From Bacteroidia bacterium (GTDB lineage: Bacteria > Bacteroidota > Bacteroidia > Bacteroidales > BM523): DNA of 5,377 nucleotides. The translations under genes were made by a program, and so were the position numbers. This document shows, piece by piece, positions 1-5,273 of the stretch (positions are counted from its first letter, which is position 1; every line of letters starts with the position of its first letter). Location of the stretch: assembly GCA_016209245.1 (NCBI GenBank), contig JACQWN010000004.1, positions 1-5,377 of the forward strand, written 5' to 3'. Below the pieces are notes generated by a model. It was not told where the DNA came from. It worked only from the letters and a program-made list of their open reading frames with translations, and did no database searches.

Positions 1-645
1 GGTCTTAACAATCCGAATATACTGACACCAATTTCCTCTCCTGCACAAACTACCGTCTATACATTGACTGTCAATGACAGCTTATGCAGTGCGATTGATT
101 CAGTTACTGTTACAGTTATCCCGCCTTTAGGAATTGATGCCGGAGATGATCTGATACTTTATCCTGACGAAAGTGTGGTATTAAATATAACAGGCCCCGG
201 CGCTTATACTTCATTTTGCTGGACTCCGGAAACAGGGCTTGACAATACCGATGTTCAAAATCCGAATCTCGAATTTATCTATGTACCGGGAGGGCAAACC
301 ATAACCTATAAAGCATCGGCTGTTAATCTGTACGGCTGTCCCGAAGCTGATTCGGTAAATATTCGCTTCGTTCCGTTTTACATTCCAAAAGGTTTTACAC
401 CAAACGATGACGGAGTAAACGATACATGGGAATTAGATTACTTGCTTGAATATGAAGATATAGTTGTCGAAATATATAACCGCTGGGGTAAACGGATTTT
501 TTATTCAAATGGCTATTCAGCGCCATGGGATGGTAAGCTGAAAGGGAAACCATTGCCAGCAGGAACATACTATTTCATCATAACCATTCCTGGCGGTATT
601 AATTCAAATGTTCCGGTAACAGGGTCGGTTACGATACTCAGGTAA
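1..645 (+). CDS. C-terminal part of a secreted Ig/PKD-like repeat protein with gliding-motility (CHU_C) sorting domain; 5' end outside window
   Basis: The frame is open from the first base, so this is the last 214 codons of a longer gene. An internal TTG at 64 should not be taken as the start. Residues 1-37 are the end of one Ig/PKD-like module. Residues about 38-125 form a second module (GIDAGDDLILYPDESVVL near its start, CWTPETGLDN in the middle). Residues about 126-214 match the gliding-motility-associated C-terminal domain family: FTPNDDGVND (132-141), NRWGKRIF (160-167), APWDGK (174-179) and PAGTYYF (186-192). In Bacteroidota this domain is a tail of proteins exported by the type IX secretion system, so the product is expected at the cell surface or outside the cell. 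By family knowledge such proteins are adhesins or large repeat proteins; the specific role cannot be read from this fragment. The TAA stop is at 643-645 and no clear terminator follows. Confidence 0.9.
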   Translation, partial: GLNNPNILTPISSPAQTTVYTLTVNDSLCSAIDSVTVTVIPPLGIDAGDDLILYPDESVVLNITGPGAYTSFCWTPETGLDNTDVQNPNLEFIYVPGGQTITYKASAVNLYGCPEADSVNIRFVPFYIPKGFTPNDDGVNDTWELDYLLEYEDIVVEIYNRWGKRIFYSNGYSAPWDGKLKGKPLPAGTYYFIITIPGGINSNVPVTGSVTILR

Positions 646-812
646 TTTCTTCAGATAAATATTTACCTATTTCCCGTTCCAACTTTTTCATTCTTCCATG
701 AAAGAAAATGAAATAGACCAATACTGTAAGGAGCAGTATAGTAAAAAGCATAAAGAAAATAAAAATCAATTGTGCTTTTACGGATCGAACTGGGTTGAAT
801 TGGAATTTTCAT
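638..812 (-). pseudogene. Small single-pass membrane protein, apparently frameshifted
   Basis: On the minus strand an ATG at 812-810 opens a frame beginning MKIPIQPSSIRK. Staying in that frame gives a 49-residue product ending at 663. Skipping one base at the AAAA run (776-779 on the plus strand TTTT) joins it to a second frame. That frame reads AQLIFIFFMLFTILLLTVL, then VYFIFFHGRMKK, then LEREIGKYLSEEIT, and stops at 640-638. The joined product would be about 56 residues: a short polar N terminus, one strong hydrophobic helix (about 20-25 residues), a positive HGRMKK flank and a charged amphipathic tail. This looks far more protein-like than either frame alone. Without the shift, the second frame could start only at TTG 769 or at the internal ATG 751. 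The stop overlaps the end of the upstream convergent gene by a few bases. I do not recognise the family. A homopolymer sequencing error, a true pseudogene and a chance hydrophobic frame are all possible. Confidence 0.35.
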
Positions 813-860
813 AAATTTACTATTGTTTTAAAAAATTATTATTACGAATATTATATTATG

Positions 861-868
861 CAAATATA
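861..868 (-). promoter_or_regulatory. Possible Bacteroidota -7 box for the small membrane protein
   Basis: Reading the minus strand, 868 to 861 is TATATTTG, a full match to the Bacteroidota -7 consensus TAnnTTTG. It lies 48 bases before the ATG at 812, a typical leader length. No TTTG -33 element is found 19-21 bases upstream, and the surrounding DNA is so AT-rich that a chance match is easy. Confidence 0.25.
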
Positions 869-882
869 TATATTTTTATGAT

Positions 883-916
883 AAAAGTTATTAACAAAAA
901 ATTCTTAATAACTTTT
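883..916. other. AT-rich perfect hairpin with T tract
   Basis: AAAAGTTATTAA (883-894) is perfectly complementary to TTAATAACTTTT (905-916), giving a 12-bp stem with a 10-base loop. The T run continues to 918. It lies just upstream of the promoter of the ribbon-helix-helix gene, in the gap between two divergent genes. It could be a weak terminator-like structure or a palindromic operator. With only A/T pairs apart from two G-C pairs per duplex at most, its stability is low, and chance in AT-rich DNA is a real alternative. Confidence 0.3.
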
Positions 917-926
917 TTAATAAAAA

Positions 927-958
927 TTTGTTTTATGTTCAACAATGTAATTACTTTG
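927..958 (+). promoter_or_regulatory. Bacteroidota-type promoter of the ribbon-helix-helix gene
   Basis: TTTG at 927-930 is followed after 20 bases by TTACTTTG at 951-958. This matches the Bacteroidota promoter layout (-33 TTTG, spacer 19-21, -7 TAnnTTTG) with a single deviation in the -7 box. The ATG at 1009 is 50 bases downstream. It is the only promoter in the window where both elements are seen at the expected spacing. Confidence 0.5.
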
Positions 959-1008
959 TACAACAAAAAAATTTTTATTTTTATTGCTAACCTAAAAAAT
1001 TATTAATT

Positions 1009-1257
1009 ATGAAAAAGAAAAATATTAAAAATGTCAGGACAATTGTAAAAGCAGCTAAAGGTAAAACTGCATTAATAAAGGAAAACAAAATTCATACCGG
1101 CTTCAGGTTGTCGAAAGATAATTACGATTTGCTTGGTAAATATGAAAAAAACCTCGGAATAAGCAGAACCGGTGTTGTTGACATGATTCTTACGGTTGTT
1201 AGAAAAGATGAAAAATTATTATTAAACCTTATAGGTAAAGCTTTAAAGCATAAATAG
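1009..1257 (+). CDS. Small lysine-rich ribbon-helix-helix (RHH) DNA-binding protein
   Basis: This is an 82-residue, strongly basic protein. Residues 1-27 are a lysine-rich extension (MKKKNIKNVRTIVKAAKGK). Residues about 29-66 fit the Arc/MetJ/CopG ribbon-helix-helix pattern. A short strand HTGFRLSKDN (30-39) is followed by a helix DNYDLLGKYEKNLG (38-51), a turn at ISRTG (52-56) and a second helix VVDMILTVVRKDE (57-69). In this fold two chains pair their strands and insert them in the DNA major groove. Such proteins act as transcription repressors, antitoxins or plasmid partition/copy-control proteins. No toxin gene or partner lies directly downstream; the next gene is convergent. Autoregulation through the upstream AT-rich palindrome is plausible but inferred. 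No Shine-Dalgarno is present, as is usual for the phylum. The gene is well supported; its exact function is not. Confidence 0.75.
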   Translation: MKKKNIKNVRTIVKAAKGKTALIKENKIHTGFRLSKDNYDLLGKYEKNLGISRTGVVDMILTVVRKDEKLLLNLIGKALKHK

Positions 1258-1270
1258 AGTCTGTCTTTAA

Positions 1271-1333
1271 AGTCGGCAGTCGGCAGTCGGCAGTCGGCAG
1301 TCGGCAGTCGGCAGTCGGCAGTCGGCAGTCGGC
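1271..1333. repeat. Nine perfect tandem copies of the heptamer AGTCGGC
   Basis: The 63 bases are exactly nine head-to-tail copies of AGTCGGC with no mismatch, followed by TTTT. The array sits in the 82-base gap between two convergent stop codons (1257 and 1340) and ends six bases from the patB stop. It is much richer in G+C than its surroundings. Identical copies suggest recent expansion by slippage or unequal exchange, so copy number probably varies between strains. There is no inverted component, so it does not form a conventional terminator hairpin. Confidence 0.97.
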
Positions 1334-1339
1334 TTTTAT

Positions 1340-2509
1340 TTATTTTCCAAATACTTTGTTCAACCTGTTCATCGCTTCAGCTAATATGGATCTTGGACAG
1401 GCAATATTCATTCTCTGAAAGCCCATTCCGCCTGTTCCGAAAATAGGCCCATGACTTAAATCCAGTTTGGCATCATTCAATAAAATATCACGCAACTTAT
1501 CATCTTCAATTCCAAAAACTGAAAAATCGAGCCAGAGCAAATAAGTCGCTTCAGGTTTCATAACTTTTATTTTGGGTATATAAGTTTTACAATAGTCAAT
1601 AACAAAATCAATGTTATTCTTTAAATAATCCAATAATTGTTCGAGCCATAATTCTCCGTATTTATATGCAGCTTCAAAAGCGATGGTGCCAAATATATTG
1701 CCCCATCCGATATGTAATTTTTCAAGCTGAACCGTATATTTTAATCTGAGCGTTTCATCAGGTATGATTAATACGGAAGTAAATAATCCTGCCGTGTTAA
1801 ATGTCTTGCTTGGAGCTATGCATGTAATTGTACATTGTGCAACAAGGTCTGAAATGAGCGCCATAGGTATGTGCTTATATGGGTTGAATACCAAATCGGA
1901 ATGAATTTCATCCGACAGTATTAGAATATTATGCCTTTGGCATATCACAGCCAGCTTTATTAATTCTTCTTTTGACCACACCATTCCGCCCGGATTATGA
2001 GGAGAGCATAAAAAAATCATTTTAACTTTATCATCAATTATTTGTTCCAGATTATTGTAATCCATGTAAAATCGTCGGTTTTTAAGTAAAAGAGGGTTTT
2101 CAACAATGATTCTTTGGTTTTCGCTGATAGCTGAAAAAAAAGGAAAATAAACCGGCGGCTGAACAATTATTTTATCACCGGGTGAAGTAAGTGCCCTGAC
2201 GCACATATTTAAAGCGGGTACAATACCGGGGCTAAACCTTAGCCATTCTTTAGCGACTGTCCAGCCATGACGCTTCTGAAGCCAAGCCATGACCGATTCG
2301 TAAAAACTATCGGGATGAAATGAGTATCCCAAAACAGGATGTTCAGCACGTTTTTTTATTGCATCTATTATAAAATCCGGAGTTTTGAAATCCATATCGG
2401 CTACCCACATCGGCAGGATATCTTCACTGCCATATTGTTTTTTTTTAAAATCATATTTTACACAAGCAGTGCCTTCGCGATTAATAATTTCATCAAAATT
2501 ATATTCCAT
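1340..2509 (-). CDS. patB: PatB/MalY-type PLP-dependent C-S lyase (cystathionine beta-lyase-like aminotransferase family)
   Basis: This is a 389-residue fold-type I PLP enzyme of the usual family length (about 385-395). PatB/MalY proteins cleave the C-S bond of cystathionine or cysteine conjugates, giving a thiol or homocysteine, pyruvate and ammonia in the cytoplasm. The N terminus carries the subgroup signature LPMWVADMDF (32-41). Tyr121 in PPVYFPFF (118-125) should stack on the cofactor. HNPGG (171-175) supplies Asn172, and SDEIHSDLVF (199-208) supplies Asp200 for the pyridine nitrogen. APSKTFNTAG (232-241) holds the Schiff-base Lys235. Arg366 in GFQRMNIACPR (363-373) should bind the substrate carboxylate. 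All key residues are present, so the enzyme should be active. ATG at 2509 is the natural start, and no Shine-Dalgarno is seen. cinA lies upstream on the same strand, separated by an inserted foldback element that begins only 7 bases from this start codon. Substrate preference (lyase versus transaminase) cannot be settled from sequence. Confidence 0.93.
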   Translation of the reverse strand: MEYNFDEIINREGTACVKYDFKKKQYGSEDILPMWVADMDFKTPDFIIDAIKKRAEHPVLGYSFHPDSFYESVMAWLQKRHGWTVAKEWLRFSPGIVPALNMCVRALTSPGDKIIVQPPVYFPFFSAISENQRIIVENPLLLKNRRFYMDYNNLEQIIDDKVKMIFLCSPHNPGGMVWSKEELIKLAVICQRHNILILSDEIHSDLVFNPYKHIPMALISDLVAQCTITCIAPSKTFNTAGLFTSVLIIPDETLRLKYTVQLEKLHIGWGNIFGTIAFEAAYKYGELWLEQLLDYLKNNIDFVIDYCKTYIPKIKVMKPEATYLLWLDFSVFGIEDDKLRDILLNDAKLDLSHGPIFGTGGMGFQRMNIACPRSILAEAMNRLNKVFGK

Positions 2510-2633
2510 TTATTGTAATCTTTCGTAACTGTTTAGGTCTAAATTATTTCATACGGATATTATCCCACCGAAGTACGAAAAAGCTACGAACTTACGAATT
2601 ACGAAATTCTTAAACCCAACAGGAGCTTTACGA

Positions 2634-2652
2634 CACTTCGACAAGCTCAGTG
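2634..2652. repeat. REP-like core in the loop of the foldback element
   Basis: CACTTCGACAAGCTCAGTG forms the apex of the foldback element. Its ends (CACT/AGTG) are complementary, and CTTCGACAAG can itself close through CTT/AAG. From memory, the string TTCGACAAGCTCAG recurs as part of intergenic palindromic repeats in many bacterial genomes. That resemblance is recalled, not computed here. Confidence 0.45.
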
Positions 2653-2727
2653 CAACGCCTGTCGGGTTTAGGATAAATTCGTAGTTCGTATATTCGTAAA
2701 AAATTCGTACTTCGATGGGATAATCAA

Positions 2728-2735
2728 CAAAAATA
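2728..2735 (-). promoter_or_regulatory. Possible -7 box carried by the foldback element
   Basis: On the minus strand 2735 to 2728 reads TATTTTTG, matching TAnnTTTG. It points toward patB, but any transcript would have to pass through the whole hairpin and have a leader of over 200 bases. No properly spaced -33 TTTG is visible. The evidence is weak. Confidence 0.15.
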
Positions 2736-2759
2736 ATAACCTAAATAGTAACAATCTTT

Positions 2760-2796
2760 CTCTGTGTAACTCATAATACTCCGTGTTCTCGGTGTT
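2760..2796. repeat. Degenerate tandem repeat of a CTCnGTGTT-type nonamer
   Basis: Between the foldback element and the cinA stop the sequence can be read as CTCTGTGTAA, CTCATAATA, CTCCGTGTT, CTCGGTGTT. This is four units of 9-10 bases with a shared CTC start, three of them with GTGT. On the other strand it reads AACACCGAGAACACGGAG, of the CACAGAG type often seen between genes in Bacteroidota. The target duplication of the neighbouring element abuts this repeat. Confidence 0.45.
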
Positions 2797-2802
2797 AAAA
2801 AA

Positions 2803-4071
2803 TCATATTTTATATCTAATATCTAAGCTGTGAATGGTCACAATTTTTCTTAGCATATTTAACGCTGTCAGCGAAGCCCTTATAATATTCCTGCTGCGGT
2901 CGTTTCCGAAAAGATAATTTTGTGATATAGATTTTTCTGATGAAGCCACAGCTATCCATGTCGTGCCAACCGGTTTATCATTTGTTCCGCCTGATGGGCC
3001 GGCGATACCTGAAACGGCAATAGCAAAATCTCCACCTAGCAAATGTCGAACACCGTTTGCCATTTCTTCAACCGTTTGCTTACTTACAGCGCCATAATTG
3101 CATAAAGTATCAGGGCTGACATTTAACTGTTTTTCTTTTATTTCATTTGAATAGGCAATCACAGAACCACGAAACCAATCGGAACATCCCGGAACGGATG
3201 TTATTAAATGGCTGAGCATTCCCCCCGTACAACTTTCGGCAATACACAATGTTTTACCTGCTTTAATAAGCAGCTTTCCGACAATTTGCGGTAAAGTATC
3301 TTCATCATAACCATAGATAAAATCCGGAATAATTTTTTTTAATTTCTCCGTTTCATTTTCGAGCTTGGCTGTTAATATCGCTCTGTCGCTTCCTTCACAG
3401 CTAAGGCGCAACTGAATGATACCCGGGGAAGGCAGATATGCAAGTTTAATTCCGTTTTTCTTCAGGTTCTCTTCCCACTTATTAAGAATCTCGGCAAGCT
3501 GGCTTTCATAAGCGCCCTGCGTATTAACAGTTTTATAAACAATATTTGGCAGTTTGAATCTTTTTTTTAACACCGGTATTACTTGGTGCTTCATCATGGC
3601 TTCCATTTCAAAAGGGACGCCAGGCATAGCAATAAAAATTGTCCCGTCTTTTTCAAACCATAGACCCGGTGCAGTACCCTCGGTGTTCAGAATTATTTTA
3701 CAATTTTCAGGAACTTCCGCTTGTTTTCGGTTCAGCTCGTTGACAGGAATATTCCGGTATTTCAGGTGCCGTTCTATATTGGTAAAAGCTTCTTCATCAA
3801 AAATAAGCTGTGTATTAAAATATTCACAAAGCACAGCTTTAGTAATATCGTCTTTGGTAGGTCCTAATCCACCTGTAATAATCACTATGTCAGCTTTTTG
3901 ATTAGCTTCGGATAAGGCATTGATAATATTTGCCGGATTATCGCCAACCGAAATTATCCTGTTGAGCTGAATACCTGCTGATGTGAACTGTTCGGCAATA
4001 TAGGCAGAATTGCTTTCAACTATTTGGCCTATCAGTATTTCATCGCCGATTGTGATAATTTCTGCGAGCAT
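2803..4071 (-). CDS. cinA: CinA: bifunctional ADP-ribose pyrophosphatase / nicotinamide-nucleotide amidohydrolase family protein
   Basis: This 422-residue protein has the usual length for full two-domain CinA. The N-terminal molybdopterin-binding-like (COG1058) domain spans about 1-170. It carries ITIGDEILIGQI (6-17), NSAYIAE (21-27), ITGGLGPTKDD (65-75) and IAMPGVPFEM (147-156). A linker of about 90 residues follows. The C-terminal CinA/PncC domain spans about 260-412, with IAESCTGGMLS (277-287), RGSVIAYSNEIK (301-312), GAVSKQTVEEMA (327-338) and VSGIAGPSGG (353-362). By family knowledge the C-terminal domain deamidates nicotinamide mononucleotide to nicotinate mononucleotide, recycling NAD by-products. 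The N-terminal domain can hydrolyse ADP-ribose. The old competence link is not general. The signature motifs of both domains are intact. It diverges from the 4377 gene and points toward patB. The second foldback element begins only 23 bases upstream of its ATG, and no TAnnTTTG box is visible for it. Confidence 0.96.
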   Translation of the reverse strand: MLAEIITIGDEILIGQIVESNSAYIAEQFTSAGIQLNRIISVGDNPANIINALSEANQKADIVIITGGLGPTKDDITKAVLCEYFNTQLIFDEEAFTNIERHLKYRNIPVNELNRKQAEVPENCKIILNTEGTAPGLWFEKDGTIFIAMPGVPFEMEAMMKHQVIPVLKKRFKLPNIVYKTVNTQGAYESQLAEILNKWEENLKKNGIKLAYLPSPGIIQLRLSCEGSDRAILTAKLENETEKLKKIIPDFIYGYDEDTLPQIVGKLLIKAGKTLCIAESCTGGMLSHLITSVPGCSDWFRGSVIAYSNEIKEKQLNVSPDTLCNYGAVSKQTVEEMANGVRHLLGGDFAIAVSGIAGPSGGTNDKPVGTTWIAVASSEKSISQNYLFGNDRSRNIIRASLTALNMLRKIVTIHSLDIRYKI

Positions 4072-4093
4072 ATTTATTAGTTATTTTGTAATT

Positions 4094-4284
4094 ATTTGAG
4101 TGTGTAACAAATCGGGGGAAGATTTAATATTGTTGCCACAAAAACACTAAAACTCAAAATCCCACAAAATTTAATTATTTGATTTTCATTTATTTAGTGA
4201 AATTTAGAGATTTGGAGATTTAGTGGCATAGATTATTTTTTCTATTTTTTAATTAACATCCCCTTACTTGTTACACACTCAAAT
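4094..4284. repeat. Second foldback element, ~191 bp, with 17-bp perfect terminal inverted repeats
   Basis: ATTTGAGTGTGTAACAA (4094-4110) is perfectly inverted at 4268-4284, and both arms continue inward to a shared GGGG. A second, internal pair follows: 4134-4170 against 4192-4228, both starting TGCCAC and matching at 28 of 37 positions. The loop is about 21 bases. The right inner arm shows an eight-base rhythm (AAATCTCC, AAATCTCT, AAATTTCA on the minus strand). Flanking bases GTAATT (4088-4093) and GAAATT (4285-4290) agree at 5 of 6, at best a decayed target duplication. The element has no coding capacity and is unrelated to the 2525-2752 element. It fills most of the 305-bp gap between divergent cinA and the HAD-like gene. 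It may be a MITE or another intergenic repeat. Confidence 0.65.
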
Positions 4285-4330
4285 GAAATTAAAAATGCCC
4301 AAAAATTAGATTATAAATTGTAAAAATAAC

Positions 4331-4338
4331 TATCTTTG
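4331..4338 (+). promoter_or_regulatory. Bacteroidota -7 box for the HAD-like gene
   Basis: TATCTTTG matches TAnnTTTG exactly and lies 38 bases before the ATG at 4377, consistent with a leader of about 30 bases. At the -33 distance only TTAG (4306-4309, spacer 21) is seen, a one-base deviation from TTTG. It lies outside the foldback element, so this promoter is probably native to the gene. Confidence 0.5.
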
Positions 4339-4376
4339 TATAATTTCTAAAAAATATCATTATAATAACTAAAATT

Positions 4377-5189
4377 ATGTTTGGAAATTTTGTTTTTGAT
4401 ATAGACGGAGCAGTTGCTATTGTAGCTGATTATGAAAAAGAAAAAGTTGAAAAAGATGTTAAAAAAAAGTTAGGCATTAAATATTTTAAGAAGCATTGCC
4501 TTGTTGGATATGGTTATCCGCACTATATATTTCCGGGCTACTATGCTTTGTTTAAGTGGCTTCATTCAAAAGGGGGAAAAATTATTTTCTTCAGCTCAGG
4601 TATTGAAGAACGAAATATTGATATAGTTGATAAGATAATGAAAATGAGCTTTGGAGACTCTGTTTCTGAAGTTGAATATAAAGTTTTTTCACGGCATCAC
4701 TGTATTGACACTAACCTATTGACGGATCGCGGAGCTGAAAAGTACCAAAGCCATTTTTATGGCCAGCGGAAGAAAAAACTTGCCGGAATTGTTGTTCCTG
4801 AAGAGGAGTTACCACATACTTTGCTCATTGATGATGACAACAGCTATATGGTTAAAGGAGAAGAATATAATTTTGTTTATCTGAGATATTGTTATCAATA
4901 CTTGCAGGAAGGGCGATATCGAGAGTCAGAAAGTTTTACAATTTTTCACAGGGCCTATTATTTAGCAGGGCTTTTTTCAAAAATTTTCAATATCAGAGAA
5001 GAAAAAAATATTAGTTTAGTCGAAGCGGCAAAGTATGTTCAAATTGACTTTGAAGGAAAAGAGCTCAGCAGAGATTTTTATTATCCTGGTACCGAGCGGA
5101 TTGAATACTATATTAATGGCTTAGATATATTAAATCAAATTGATCCGGCACTGAAGTTTTATTATGATATACCTAAATTATCAGAATAA
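4377..5189 (+). CDS. HAD-like hydrolase superfamily protein of unknown function
   Basis: This 270-residue protein has no signal peptide or membrane helix. The first half carries HAD (haloacid dehalogenase fold) motifs. Motif I is FVFDIDGAVAIV (5-16), with Asp8 as likely nucleophile and Asp10 as acid/base. Motif II is IIFFSSG (69-75). A lysine-rich GQRKKKLAG (129-137) could supply motif III. Motif IV is LLIDDDNSYM (149-158), with Asp152/Asp153 for magnesium. Residues 40-64 before motif II (LVGYGYPHYIFPGYYALFKWL) look like a cap or substrate-facing insert. They recall the NLI-interacting-factor type, where a substrate-arm precedes motif II. The threonine usual after DxDG is alanine here. The second half (about 185-270) is rich in Tyr, Phe and charged residues, and I do not recognise it. 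Four in-frame TAA codons end the gene (5187-5198). A phosphatase on a protein or small molecule is the best guess, but the substrate is unknown. It has its own promoter and no operon partner is visible. Confidence 0.7.
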   Translation: MFGNFVFDIDGAVAIVADYEKEKVEKDVKKKLGIKYFKKHCLVGYGYPHYIFPGYYALFKWLHSKGGKIIFFSSGIEERNIDIVDKIMKMSFGDSVSEVEYKVFSRHHCIDTNLLTDRGAEKYQSHFYGQRKKKLAGIVVPEEELPHTLLIDDDNSYMVKGEEYNFVYLRYCYQYLQEGRYRESESFTIFHRAYYLAGLFSKIFNIREEKNISLVEAAKYVQIDFEGKELSRDFYYPGTERIEYYINGLDILNQIDPALKFYYDIPKLSE

Positions 5190-5273
5190 TAATAATAAAT
5201 CACGTAAGCGGATGCATAAAAACAGCACCCTCACAAAAAAGGAATTTTAAATGTTACATATTAAAAAAATCAT

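Larger units (their letters stand above)
2525..2752. mobile_element. 228-bp MITE-like foldback element with 8-bp target duplication
   Basis: The ends are inverted repeats: GTAACTGTTTAGGT (2525-2538) and ACCTAAATAGTAAC (2739-2752), matching 12 of 14. They are flanked directly by a perfect 8-bp direct repeat AATCTTTC (2517-2524 and 2753-2760), as a transposition target duplication would be. The body is an imperfect palindrome. Arm 2559-2605 pairs with 2678-2724 at 38 of 47 positions. CTTAAACCC (2609-2617) pairs with GGGTTTAGG (2664-2672), and CAGG (2620-2623) pairs with CCTG (2658-2661). The loop is about 34 bases. Each arm carries four TACGAA boxes in mirrored spacing. There is no coding capacity, so a transposase elsewhere would have to mobilise it. 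A minus-strand TATTTTTG lies inside its right end. I cannot name the parent transposon family. Confidence 0.8.

Noticed and set aside
64..66. TTG as the start of the first gene
   Set aside because: The same frame is open to base 1 and the residues before it continue the Ig-like module, so the true start is upstream of the window.
1258..1339. Heptamer array as a CRISPR or transcription terminator
   Set aside because: Units are 7 bp with no spacers, and all are in one orientation, so there is neither a CRISPR layout nor a stem.
2525..2752. Foldback element as a structured RNA or riboswitch
   Set aside because: Terminal repeats flanked by an exact 8-bp duplication and near-complete palindromy fit an inserted element better. 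No known riboswitch core is recognisable.
3554..3901. Plus-strand open frame of 115 codons
   Set aside because: It lies entirely antisense to cinA, whose motifs are intact. The translation is low-complexity (many Ser/Phe/Ile) with no recognisable domain.
4088..4290. GTAATT / GAAATT as a true target duplication for the second element
   Set aside because: Only 5 of 6 bases match in very AT-rich DNA, and the end of the inverted repeat is ambiguous by a few bases. It is not strong enough to claim transposition.
1340..5189. cinA, patB and the HAD-like gene as one functional system
   Set aside because: cinA and patB are common housekeeping-type genes, the HAD-like gene is divergent with its own promoter, and no shared pathway or domain links them.
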